Source: Bradyrhizobiaceae bacterium
GTDB taxonomy: Bacteria; Bacteroidota; Ignavibacteria; Kapaibacteriales; Kapaibacteriaceae
Direction of reading: 5' to 3'
NCBI GenBank assembly: GCA_024103135.1
Contig: JAGFIZ010000051.1
Location: forward strand, 28,258 to 92,257
DNA length: 64,000 nt
The notes under the pieces are model-generated. The model worked only from the letters and a program-made list of their open reading frames with translations. It made no database searches and was not told the origin of the DNA. Below are positions 36,350 through 43,997 of this stretch, in pieces (position 1 is the stretch's first letter; each line of letters starts with the position of its first letter). The translations under genes were made by a program, and so were the position numbers.

Positions 36350-37231
36350 CTACTTCACGATCTGCGTCATGATCACCCCTGCCAAGGCAACAACACCACC
36401 GATCAAGAACATTGGTGTTGGCTGTGTGCCAAGGATAAGGAGGGCCAGGACAGTGGTAAACACTGGTTGCAAATTGTTGAAGACCGCTACGCGATGTGGA
36501 TCCATCTTTGTCAATGCATAATACCAGAGTCCATAGCCAATGCCCGAGGTGATGATGCCAAGGTAGCCGAGTTGGAACCACAGGCTGGCACCAACAACGG
36601 GATCGGCAAGCAGCTCGAGACTCTGTGGTGTCGGGATGACCAACCACAGGGGTACATACCACAGAAAACCGACGAAGAAGGAAAGGGCAGTAGCGTAGAT
36701 GGCCCCGTACTTCACCACCATGCGTCGACCCATCACGGTAAACAATCCCCACGATGCACTAGCAGCGAGTACCATGAGGTTTCCTAGGGTATGGTCAGCA
36801 CGGACACTTGCACCTGTATCAAGCAGCACAATCACGGCACCGGCAATAGCAATGGCTACACCTGCAACTCGCTTCCTGCTTGGCCATGCCCGCAGACCCA
36901 TGGCAAGGATCACGACGACAAATGCAGGGGTAAGTGCGTAAGCAAGTGCGGCATTAGGTGCAGTGGTAAACTTTACACCCCAGATAAAGCACAGTTGATT
37001 GATCGGCAGATTGATCAGGCCAAGGAGGGCCAGTCGTGGCCAATCCTTCCGATCGACCTTTGGAAGGGTCTTTCGTGCAAATCCATACCACAAACCATAG
37101 AAGGCAATGGTAAAGGCACCCCGCATGAATACCACCGTAGCTGGATGCATGAGCGTAGTTGCGCTCTTTGCTACCAGGTGCGTGCTACTCGCGATAAGCT
37201 GCTGTAGAATCAGCAGGAGGTAGATGCCCAT
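36350..37231 (-). CDS. EamA/DMT-superfamily transporter
   Basis: The 293-residue protein has about ten hydrophobic helices in two similar halves, as in EamA (RhaT/YdcZ-like) drug/metabolite transporters; the second half starts near LGNLMVLAASASWGLFTVMG. These inner-membrane carriers move metabolites such as amino acids or cofactors; the substrate cannot be inferred. It follows the glycosyltransferase gene by 53 bases on the same strand. Confidence 0.88.
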   Translation of the reverse strand: MGIYLLLILQQLIASSTHLVAKSATTLMHPATVVFMRGAFTIAFYGLWYGFARKTLPKVDRKDWPRLALLGLINLPINQLCFIWGVKFTTAPNAALAYALTPAFVVVILAMGLRAWPSRKRVAGVAIAIAGAVIVLLDTGASVRADHTLGNLMVLAASASWGLFTVMGRRMVVKYGAIYATALSFFVGFLWYVPLWLVIPTPQSLELLADPVVGASLWFQLGYLGIITSGIGYGLWYYALTKMDPHRVAVFNNLQPVFTTVLALLILGTQPTPMFLIGGVVALAGVIMTQIVK

Positions 37232-37284
37232 GGTGTACTCGATGTCATGATGATGTACTCGTTAACGCATGGTAGTCCGTTGCA

Positions 37285-38391
37285 TCAAGCATCCAAGGCC
37301 TGTTCAATGGCATGCAGCACTTCTGCTGCCTGATGGTGGTAGGCGACCTTATGTACACGGTTTGATGATTGTTGCATGGCATCGTAGGTGGCAGGTACCA
37401 TGAGTTGATTCCATGCATCAACAATACTATGCGGCGTCAGCCCTTGGTTCACCAGAATCCCAGCTGGAATGCGCACAAGTTGCTCATGCAACGCTGGCAG
37501 GTCGGTAGCCAGCACAGGCAGACCGGCCATCAAGTATTCGAAGAGTTTATTGGGCAAGGCATAGCGGTAGCTCTCGCTGATTGGTTCAATCAAGCAGAGG
37601 CCGACATCTGCACTACACGTTATCGTATGCAAGGCATCGTACGGTACGGCATCATGCCAATGAACACGTGCACTGAGCCCACGCTCACGTGCCTGCTGCT
37701 GCAGTGCGGCGCGCGCCGGCCCGTCGCCGACTACGCATAGGTGCACGTCAGGGAGCGAATCCATTGCATCTAGGAATGGGACAATGCCTCGACCATGATG
37801 AACTACTCCTTGATACAATGCAACGCGGTCGGCATTAGATATGGAGAACGTCTCCCGTAGATAGTTGCTCACAACCCGCTCACGTAATGGTGGTGTGTTC
37901 AAGAGGATGTGAGGGGGCGTAGACAGTTGGAAGCGTTCGCGGACAATCTTGGCATCAAGGTAGCCGCTTACCAACACTTGATCAACGCGCCTGAGTAACC
38001 GTCGCTCATGCGCGGCTATGACACGTTGTTTCCACCCCTTGCCTTGCAGCGGTCCGAGTGAGAAATAGAACTCACGCATGTCGTACCACAACAGTGCTGA
38101 GCTCCGACGTGCAAGACGTGATGCCGCCTGAAGGGCAAAGAGGTCCATGCCAATAACCAGCGATGCCCTGGTCGAGATCGACGATGCAAATGCGTTGAAC
38201 GATCTCCAGCGACGATATGCACTCCCGCCAGGGTCAGTCCACGTATGCATTCGAACGCCATCCATTGTCCCCGATGCAATGACCGTGACGTCGAATCCTG
38301 CGTCGACAAGTGAACGAGCCAGATTCAACGTGCGCGCATCATGATGCACGGCGTTCATGGCAACAAGGGTGATTGATCTAGCGTTTGCCAT
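37285..38391 (-). CDS. GT4-type (GT-B fold) glycosyltransferase
   Basis: The 368-residue protein has the C-terminal GT4 signatures: ALYQGVVHHGRGIVPFLDAM, LCVVGDGPARAALQQQA, and the donor-binding EX7E region PNKLFEYLMAGLPVLATDLP. The N-terminal half begins SITLVAMNAVHHDARTLNLA as in acceptor-binding domains. It probably transfers a sugar from a nucleotide donor during LPS, capsule or glycoprotein glycan synthesis. An AGGGGGCT octamer lies in its 5' leader (38392-38399). Confidence 0.88.
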   Translation of the reverse strand: MANARSITLVAMNAVHHDARTLNLARSLVDAGFDVTVIASGTMDGVRMHTWTDPGGSAYRRWRSFNAFASSISTRASLVIGMDLFALQAASRLARRSSALLWYDMREFYFSLGPLQGKGWKQRVIAAHERRLLRRVDQVLVSGYLDAKIVRERFQLSTPPHILLNTPPLRERVVSNYLRETFSISNADRVALYQGVVHHGRGIVPFLDAMDSLPDVHLCVVGDGPARAALQQQARERGLSARVHWHDAVPYDALHTITCSADVGLCLIEPISESYRYALPNKLFEYLMAGLPVLATDLPALHEQLVRIPAGILVNQGLTPHSIVDAWNQLMVPATYDAMQQSSNRVHKVAYHHQAAEVLHAIEQALDA

Positions 38392-38421
38392 AGCCCCCTA
38401 TCATCACTGCGTGCTCACCAG

Positions 38422-39396
38422 CTACAGGGCGTGGTGGAAGGTGCTGCGCAAGATGCCGCGTGCATCGAAGCGTTCTTTGAATTCAATCAAGCCCAAGGAG
38501 GGCGTCATCGGATCGGCTGACTTGGTGTCCTGCGACACACCGATGTCGACCCATTCATATCCCTGCTCTACGGCCCACCGACAGGTTTCATACATCACCA
38601 GGTAGATTGGCTTAAGGTGTTCGTACTCGTAGAGGAGCATGTTGTAAAAACAGAGAACAACCTTGCTGTTGGTCAAGAAGAGCAACGAGCCCGCAATGGG
38701 TTCGCCGCGGTGATAGACCAGATTCAGCCGGAGTTTGTCGGGCATTAACTCATGCAAACGCAACAGGTCTTCAAGCGAATGTGTTGCGCGAACGCCATGC
38801 CTGAGCTTGTTCTCGGTAAGGATCCTGTGGAATGTTGCGTAGTCGGTACTCTCCTTGATCTCGATTTCCTTCTCACGCAGAATCTTGCGTGTTGTCTTGC
38901 GAGCTGTAGCGTCGAAGCCCGACAAGAAGTCTGCACCACGCTTCAGGTCGATCGCATGCGAAATGTAGTGCAGTTCGAAATCGGCCTTCCGATACAGTTG
39001 TGCATACTCTACGTGTTGACTGTAGTTACGCGAGTAGATCAAGGGCGGTGGAATAAGGTAGGCATCCGAGTATCCCTCTTTCTGCAGATGCTCCAGACAG
39101 GCATCTACGATGCGCAGACAGCGTTCGAATGACGTGTCCATGGTGACGATGCCACCGTAGCTAGCACCAAGCGGACTCCAGAATTCGTTCTTCGCATTCC
39201 GTCCTCCAGGTACAACGCCAACAAGTCGGTCACCTTCACGAAACATCAAATGATCGAAGTCCCACTTACCTGAAGGATGGTAGTCTAGAAATCGTTGCAA
39301 ATGGAACATCGTTCCATTGTTTGACTGCTCTACAAAATCATCCCACTCTTGTTTGAGTTCCGGACGATAGGGATGTACGGTGATCTTGCCTTTCAT
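38422..39396 (-). CDS. GNAT/FemAB-like aminoacyl- or acyltransferase
   Basis: The ATG at 39396 gives 324 residues starting MKGKITVHPYRPELKQEWDD. The fold signature is of FemAB-like double-GNAT proteins: FVEQSNNGTMFHLQRFLDYH near the start, SGFDATARKTTRKILREKEI, and a C-terminal GNAT core (GEPIAGSLLFLTNSKVVLCF, LYEYEHLKPIYLVMYETCRW). Relatives join amino acids to peptidoglycan or decorate polysaccharides. Next to a glycosyltransferase, a role in cell-surface glycan modification is plausible; substrate unknown. Confidence 0.75.
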   Translation of the reverse strand: MKGKITVHPYRPELKQEWDDFVEQSNNGTMFHLQRFLDYHPSGKWDFDHLMFREGDRLVGVVPGGRNAKNEFWSPLGASYGGIVTMDTSFERCLRIVDACLEHLQKEGYSDAYLIPPPLIYSRNYSQHVEYAQLYRKADFELHYISHAIDLKRGADFLSGFDATARKTTRKILREKEIEIKESTDYATFHRILTENKLRHGVRATHSLEDLLRLHELMPDKLRLNLVYHRGEPIAGSLLFLTNSKVVLCFYNMLLYEYEHLKPIYLVMYETCRWAVEQGYEWVDIGVSQDTKSADPMTPSLGLIEFKERFDARGILRSTFHHAL

Positions 39397-39460
39397 TGGG
39401 CTCTCGGTTGAACACCAATTTATGGAACATACATGTTGATATCTCTGCGAACCGTAGCTG

Positions 39461-39490
39461 TTGACAGACGCAGTCAAGATTCTATATTTG
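39461..39490 (+). promoter_or_regulatory. Predicted Bacteroidota-type promoter of the small outer-membrane protein
   Basis: TTG at 39461-39463 and TATATTTG at 39483-39490 (TAnnTTTG) are separated by 19 bases, the best-formed promoter in the window. The ATG follows at 39529 after a GGGGGA site. Confidence 0.75.
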
Positions 39491-39528
39491 AACCAATCTT
39501 TTTTTCTTCACTATACCCGGGGGATTGT

Positions 39529-39993
39529 ATGAAGATGTTTGTTTCAATCGTTGCAGTGGTTATGATGGCCTTTGCAGCGTCGACTACGGTTTCGGCACAG
39601 GAAGCTGCACCTAGCCAAGTGTGGGGTGTGGGTATTAATGGCGGACAGAATCTGGGCGCATACGCTTATTATGCTGTGTCATCCACGATTCACGTTGGCT
39701 CGGGCGTAGGGCTGAGCATTCAAGAAGGACAGAATGTATTCTATCTCGCACCATATGCAAAGTTCCTCTTCCCTTCGTCAGGCAACATCTATCCATTCCT
39801 GTTTGGTCAATTGCACCTGATGTTCGGTGATGCTTCCAACACCATGCTCAATATTGGTGGTGGTATGCAAGCATGGGTTGCACCACGCGTAGCAGTTTGG
39901 GGTGCCGTTGGCGTTCTGAACCTTGGTTTCGACCCAAGCTACACGATCTTTGGTCTGCTTAGCCCAGCCGTTGGTGTAGAGTACAACCTCTAA
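39529..39993 (+). CDS. Small outer-membrane beta-barrel-like protein
   Basis: The ATG at 39529 gives 154 residues with a signal peptide (MKMFVSIVAVVMMAFAASTT ... VSAQ) and a mature part rich in glycine and aromatic residues alternating as in an eight-stranded barrel (YYAVSSTIHVGSGVGLSIQE, VGVEYNL at the C-terminus). It has a well-formed promoter and its own terminator, which lies within the opposite-strand kdsB gene, so it is monocistronic and possibly highly expressed. No family recognised. Its last 4 bases overlap the convergent kdsB stop. Confidence 0.75.
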   Translation: MKMFVSIVAVVMMAFAASTTVSAQEAAPSQVWGVGINGGQNLGAYAYYAVSSTIHVGSGVGLSIQEGQNVFYLAPYAKFLFPSSGNIYPFLFGQLHLMFGDASNTMLNIGGGMQAWVAPRVAVWGAVGVLNLGFDPSYTIFGLLSPAVGVEYNL

Positions 39994-40688
39994 TCAGCCA
40001 AGAGGTTGATCACCCGCTGAACATCGGCAGGTGTATCAACCGCTTGAAAGGTCGAGGTTGTGATGACACACTGAAACCGAGCACCTGATTCAAGCAACCG
40101 TAGTTGCTCTAAACGTTCAGCCTCCTCAAGTTTTGAGGGGGCTTTTTGTTTGTGTAGGCAGAGTGCTTGCCAGGTGTAGGCATAGAGGCCGATATGCTTC
40201 CACTCAGTGGCAATGGCAGCACGAGTGAAATACAGGGCTCTTCCGTCGGCCGTAACAGCTACCTTGACCACTGACGGCTCGGCCAGTTCACTAGCGTCGC
40301 GAATTGCCGTGATGGGCGTCGTAACATCACAATCACCCAATTGAATTCGGCCGACCATAGCATCGATGACCGTTGGATCGAGTAGTGGTTCGTCGCCCTG
40401 AATGTTGATCACAACCGTTGGCTGCAAGCCACGTTGGGTGATCACGGCATGACATCGATCGGTGCCACTTGGTATATCGGGGTCGGTAAGTTCCACGTCA
40501 GCCCCAAAGGCCGTGGCTACGTCGACAATGCGCTGATCATCAGTCGCAATAATGAGCTTGTCAAGTGTGGTTGCATCACTGGCTGCCTTCCATACCCGCT
40601 CAATCATGGGCTTCCCGGCAATGTCCACCAAGGGTTTGCCCGGCAATCGCGTTGATGCAAACCGTGCTGGAATTACACCAACGATCAT
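39990..40688 (-). CDS. kdsB: 3-deoxy-manno-octulosonate cytidylyltransferase (CMP-KDO synthetase)
   Basis: The 232-residue protein has the KdsB opening VIPARFASTRLPGKPL, the metal/nucleotide segment NIQGDEPLLDP and the KDO-binding part HIGLYAYTWQAL. It activates KDO as CMP-KDO for lipid A-core assembly, showing that the cell makes LPS. Its start overlaps the gatC stop by 4 bases, and its 3' end overlaps the convergent outer-membrane protein. Its coding sequence contains that neighbour's terminator on the other strand. Confidence 0.95.
   Translation of the reverse strand: MIVGVIPARFASTRLPGKPLVDIAGKPMIERVWKAASDATTLDKLIIATDDQRIVDVATAFGADVELTDPDIPSGTDRCHAVITQRGLQPTVVINIQGDEPLLDPTVIDAMVGRIQLGDCDVTTPITAIRDASELAEPSVVKVAVTADGRALYFTRAAIATEWKHIGLYAYTWQALCLHKQKAPSKLEEAERLEQLRLLESGARFQCVITTSTFQAVDTPADVQRVINLLAD
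40120..40149 (+). terminator. Plus-strand terminator embedded in kdsB coding sequence
   Basis: On the plus strand a 10-base stem (40120-40129 with 40133-40142, one G-U pair) and a 3-base loop are followed by TTTTTGTTT. It sits 127 bases after the stop of the small outer-membrane gene and within codons of kdsB read from the opposite strand. It includes one AGGGGGCT octamer. Confidence 0.75.
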
Positions 40689-40966
40689 CCTAACACGCGT
40701 GGTACTTTGAAAAAGGCTTCGTTATTGCTCGGGGCATTCTGTAAGGCCTGATCTGAAGGCAGGCATTCGCCCTCGACGTCGGGACGTACTCTGTTGACGG
40801 CACCTGAAACACTGGTAAGCGGTTCCACACCATCCAGATCTATACTGCCGATCCGGCCAATGTAGTCAACGATGCTGGAGAAATCCTTGGTGAAGGCTTC
40901 CAACTCTTCTTCGGTGAATCGTAGCCGTGCAAGTTCACTGAGCTTGCGTACTTCGTCAATGGTCAT
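40685..40966 (-). CDS. gatC: Asp/Glu-tRNA(Asn/Gln) amidotransferase subunit C
   Basis: The 93-residue protein matches GatC: MTIDEVRKLSELARLRFTEE at the start, a DFSSIVDYIGRI helix, and the C-terminal FFKVPRVLG. GatC stabilises the GatCAB complex that amidates mischarged tRNA; gatA and gatB are elsewhere. Overlaps plsC upstream by 11 bases and kdsB downstream by 4, so the three are translationally linked. Confidence 0.94.
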   Translation of the reverse strand: MTIDEVRKLSELARLRFTEEELEAFTKDFSSIVDYIGRIGSIDLDGVEPLTSVSGAVNRVRPDVEGECLPSDQALQNAPSNNEAFFKVPRVLG

Positions 40967-41678
40967 GGTGCAAAACTAACTGTTCGAGTATTGCAGCACG
41001 TACATCGACAACAATTCTCTGTTCCTCTGCTCTGTCTGCATTGTGCTGGACAGCAATCGGAGGCATCACGACCATCCGTACTGTTCCGCCCCTTACCCGC
41101 TTTGTCCGTGCAGGCAAGATCCTTGACGTGCCAATGAGTGCTACGGGACAGATGCTGGTACCTGATCGTACGGCAAGTGTGGCAAAGCCGCGTTTGAAGG
41201 ATCCGAGTTCACCATCGTCACTACGAGTACCTTCAGGAAAGATCAGCACCGATGCCCCGTTGCGGATGTTCTGGGCCGTCTGATCAATGGCATCGTTGGC
41301 CTCGCGTGCGTTGGCACGATCGACGGCGATGAACGGACTCAACTTTAAACACCAGCCAAAGATGGGTATGCGCTCAAGCTCCCGCTTGTACATGATGCGC
41401 ACGTTGTCGGGCAGATAGGCCAGGAGGACGGGAATGTCGAATAGCGATGCATGGTTCACGGCATAGATGTAGCGCTGGGTGACGGCGTTCGACGGTCGCG
41501 TCCCCACATACGAAACACTCACCGCTACTCCAGCCAAGCGAAGGAGCAGGCGTGACCAGGAGCGTGCATATCGGTAGAACACTGCCGGGTCTCGGAAGAC
41601 TACCATGTGCGTGATGACGGCAATCGAGTACACCACCGTCACCAATGGTATGAGAACAAACACGTTGAACGTTCGCAT
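40956..41678 (-). CDS. plsC: 1-acyl-sn-glycerol-3-phosphate acyltransferase (PlsC)
   Basis: The ATG at 41678 gives 240 residues starting MRTFNVFVLIPLVTVVYSIA, a membrane helix; longer in-frame starts would reach into the divergent SUI1 gene. The acyltransferase motifs are intact: NHASLFD (NHX4D), FPEGTRSDDG and an RXXR-type ARTKRVRGG. It acylates lysophosphatidate to phosphatidate at the inner membrane. First gene of plsC-gatC-kdsB, divergent from the SUI1 gene with 58 bases between. Confidence 0.93.
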   Translation of the reverse strand: MRTFNVFVLIPLVTVVYSIAVITHMVVFRDPAVFYRYARSWSRLLLRLAGVAVSVSYVGTRPSNAVTQRYIYAVNHASLFDIPVLLAYLPDNVRIMYKRELERIPIFGWCLKLSPFIAVDRANAREANDAIDQTAQNIRNGASVLIFPEGTRSDDGELGSFKRGFATLAVRSGTSICPVALIGTSRILPARTKRVRGGTVRMVVMPPIAVQHNADRAEEQRIVVDVRAAILEQLVLHHDH

Positions 41679-41736
41679 ATTCGCAAACCTCGCACCACAA
41701 CACACATCAACCAAACGACACATAAAACAACACGCT

Positions 41737-42051
41737 ATGCCTGGATTGGAAGATCTTGCCAAACTGCTCGGTACGGAACCGTCTGAAGCCCCTAAACAGA
41801 GTAAGAAGACGGGATACGACGGGAAGGTCGTCGTCCTCAAAGTGCGGGTAGAACAACGTCGCGGTAAAACGGTGACCATTGCCTGGGGCTTTCAGTCGAA
41901 ACCAGCCGAACTGAATGCTCTACTTGCTGCGTGCAAGAAGAAACTCGGTGCGGGTGGACAGGTAACCGACAATGCGCTGGAGCTACAAGGCGATCATAAG
42001 GAACGTCTGCGTGAGTTCCTCAAAGCCGAAGGATATGCCATCCATAAGTAG
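41737..42051 (+). CDS. SUI1/eIF1-like translation factor (YciH type)
   Basis: The ATG at 41737 gives 104 residues, MPGLEDLAKLLGTEPSEAPK then a SUI1 domain (KVVVLKVRVEQRRGKTVTIA ... GAGGQVTDNALELQGDHKER). Bacterial YciH-type proteins resemble eukaryotic eIF1 and can influence start-codon selection in vitro; their cellular role is unclear. It is a single plus-strand gene between two minus-strand operons. Confidence 0.93.
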   Translation: MPGLEDLAKLLGTEPSEAPKQSKKTGYDGKVVVLKVRVEQRRGKTVTIAWGFQSKPAELNALLAACKKKLGAGGQVTDNALELQGDHKERLREFLKAEGYAIHK

Positions 42052-42071
42052 TCAAACCACAGTGGTTTGAC
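42051..42071. terminator. Perfect palindrome between convergent genes, probable terminator
   Basis: Ten bases GTCAAACCAC, one base A, then the exact reverse complement. It starts on the last base of the SUI1 stop codon and ends one base before the stop of the convergent propeller gene, so it can form a 10-bp hairpin in both transcripts. No T tract follows, so termination or mRNA-end protection is inferred. Confidence 0.6.
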
Positions 42072-42072
42072 A

Positions 42073-43131
42073 CTAGGGTAGGATCTTCGTTGGATTTGGG
42101 CCAACCACATACCTTGATCGAACCTCGCCGTTTGTCGACAGACGTAGAACCTCACCATCGGTCAAGTACGTACCGGCATTGCCGATGAACAAATCGCCTG
42201 TGCGTCCATCAAAGGCAATGCTATACCATGCTTGATCAAGCGATGTGTTGGTATGTGAAACAATCCTACGTGATATGGGACTTGTAAGGCCTATCACATC
42301 GACGCCGTTTGCATGAAGCACATACACATCGCCGCTGAGACTGTCTAACGACATTGTCGTTGGTGCTGTGAAGCGCCAATGGCTTACCACAGTGTCTGTG
42401 CGTGAGTCAATGACTACAACGCCCCCTTCCTGATCCGTTGCACTGGGGAGGTTGCGATAAGCGCACCATACGTGATGGCGTGCTGCGTCGGCGATGACTG
42501 CACCGGCGTTTGGTAGACTCTTGATGGTATCGATGGCATGCAGATCGCGCTGGTCCAACACAACCACGGTTCCTGCTCCGTCCTCCATGTGCCGTAGATC
42601 GCCAAGTCCACTGAGTGCTACATAGAGCTTACCGTCCGCTGCGCCGATACCTTCGGGTGCGGGTCCAACATGAACGCCAGCGACGGTAACTGCGCCACTT
42701 CTGATGTCGAACTCTGTTATGCTGTCGTCATTAAGATTCGTACACCACAACTTGCTTCCGCTATTGGCCAGACGGTATGGTTCCTTGTTATCTGGCAATG
42801 CAACAGATCCAAGGAACGTTCCAGTGGAGCGTTGAACAAAGGTGATCTTGCGAGAGGTGTTGACGGCAACACACAGTGTGTCCGAAACGGCAAGGAGGTC
42901 CGACGGCGTGTCGCCAATGGACCGTGCGTTAACAAACATCATGGCATCACGAACCACGTTGTCATTGGGCTGAATGTAGCTGAGCGTGGCATTGTTCTGT
43001 CGCCACTGCCCTTCACACAACACCCACATTCCTCCGGATGCAATGGTTCCTGAACCTGGTTCGGGAATCGTGGGCATCGGAATGCACGATGTGCAGACGA
43101 GGATCAGAACAGCGCCAATGATGACCTTCAC
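42073..43131 (-). CDS. Surface beta-propeller lipoprotein, BtuG-like (YncE/DUF5074 type)
   Basis: The 352-residue protein has a hydrophobic leader ending in cysteine (VIIGAVLILVCTSC), a likely lipoprotein signal, and repeated propeller strands (FVQRSTGTFLGSV, ITEFDIRSGAVTVAG, VVVLDQRDLHAIDTI, VVVIDSRTDTVVSHWRF). It overlaps the stop of the surface-protein gene as ATGA in a block with a BtuB-like TonB receptor. In Bacteroides, BtuG is a surface propeller lipoprotein that captures cobalamin for BtuB. The same gene set suggests this role here, but ligand binding is inferred from context. Confidence 0.75.
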   Translation of the reverse strand: MKVIIGAVLILVCTSCIPMPTIPEPGSGTIASGGMWVLCEGQWRQNNATLSYIQPNDNVVRDAMMFVNARSIGDTPSDLLAVSDTLCVAVNTSRKITFVQRSTGTFLGSVALPDNKEPYRLANSGSKLWCTNLNDDSITEFDIRSGAVTVAGVHVGPAPEGIGAADGKLYVALSGLGDLRHMEDGAGTVVVLDQRDLHAIDTIKSLPNAGAVIADAARHHVWCAYRNLPSATDQEGGVVVIDSRTDTVVSHWRFTAPTTMSLDSLSGDVYVLHANGVDVIGLTSPISRRIVSHTNTSLDQAWYSIAFDGRTGDLFIGNAGTYLTDGEVLRLSTNGEVRSRYVVGPNPTKILP

Positions 43132-43997
43132 TTCAGCACCTTCACAAGCATGGCCTCATGCGACGTTACCAACACGGCAATGAGCATGGTGGTTGCATAG
43201 TCGTCCGTTGAATACTCCGTGATGCCCTGTGGGACTGTCTTTGTTGCAACCAAGACTCCTGATGCATCGTAGATCTGCAAGCTGCCGGTACCGTCCTTTA
43301 CCGAGACTTCGAGAGTTGTTGAGCGCGGGAGCACACGTACGGTGGTTGTTTCTGCAATGCGGACTGCGTGATGGACGACAATGACATCGAGGTCAAAACC
43401 AGAAAGCGTTGGATCGTAGTATGGGTGTGTGCGATTGTCCTTGATGATCTGCGTGACATCGTGAATACGCACATAACGAACACTATCAATACCCAACACC
43501 GATAGATCGAAGCTATCTCCCCCACTGATGGTTGGGTCAAACGGATCTTCACCACTTGTCGGTGTGCGGCCAGCGCAGCCCTCAAGCGTCATGCTATCAA
43601 ACGGAACGCGAATCCAATGGATGCCGTCCTTGCTTACACTCACTTCACCCGGCTCGGCATACACCTTGTCGGTCGGCCCGATGAAGGCATTCTCGAACAC
43701 CGTGAAGTCAACACCTGGCAGGTCCACAATCACATGATTTCGCAGACCAAGCACGATGGTGCCGTCAAGACCGATCGAGCATGTTTCACGAGCATCAATG
43801 GACGGTGTCTTGTTTGTTGCCTCGGGTGCTGGACCACGAAGAACATTTGCAGGAAAGAATGCTGGACCACGTCCAGTGGCTGGTCCGCTCCCTGGAGTAA
43901 AGTCAACCACCGTATCCATACACATGACCGTCACCTGCGCATCGACGCTAGACGTTGCAAGCAGGCATAGGGCAAGCATCATGAACAGTCGGATCAT
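43128..43997 (-). CDS. Secreted surface protein of the BtuB locus, T9SS-like C-terminus
   Basis: The 289-residue protein has a signal peptide (MIRLFMMLALCLLATSSVDA). Its beta-rich body contains SIGLDGTIVLGLRNHVIVDL and DFTVFENAFIGPT, segments I associate with 'cell surface proteins' next to BtuB in Bacteroidota, then HWIRVPFDS and RYVRIHDVTQI. The last about 75 residues (VRVLPRSTTLEVSVKDGTGS ... AMLVKVLK) resemble a T9SS sorting domain. Overlaps both neighbours by ATGA. Likely on the cell surface helping substrate uptake by the TonB receptor. Confidence 0.7.
   Translation of the reverse strand: MIRLFMMLALCLLATSSVDAQVTVMCMDTVVDFTPGSGPATGRGPAFFPANVLRGPAPEATNKTPSIDARETCSIGLDGTIVLGLRNHVIVDLPGVDFTVFENAFIGPTDKVYAEPGEVSVSKDGIHWIRVPFDSMTLEGCAGRTPTSGEDPFDPTISGGDSFDLSVLGIDSVRYVRIHDVTQIIKDNRTHPYYDPTLSGFDLDVIVVHHAVRIAETTTVRVLPRSTTLEVSVKDGTGSLQIYDASGVLVATKTVPQGITEYSTDDYATTMLIAVLVTSHEAMLVKVLK

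Noticed and set aside
41605..41736. Upstream extension of the SUI1 protein by 44 residues
   Set aside because: The extension runs over the divergent plsC start and adds residues not found in SUI1 proteins; the ATG at 41737 begins the conserved protein.
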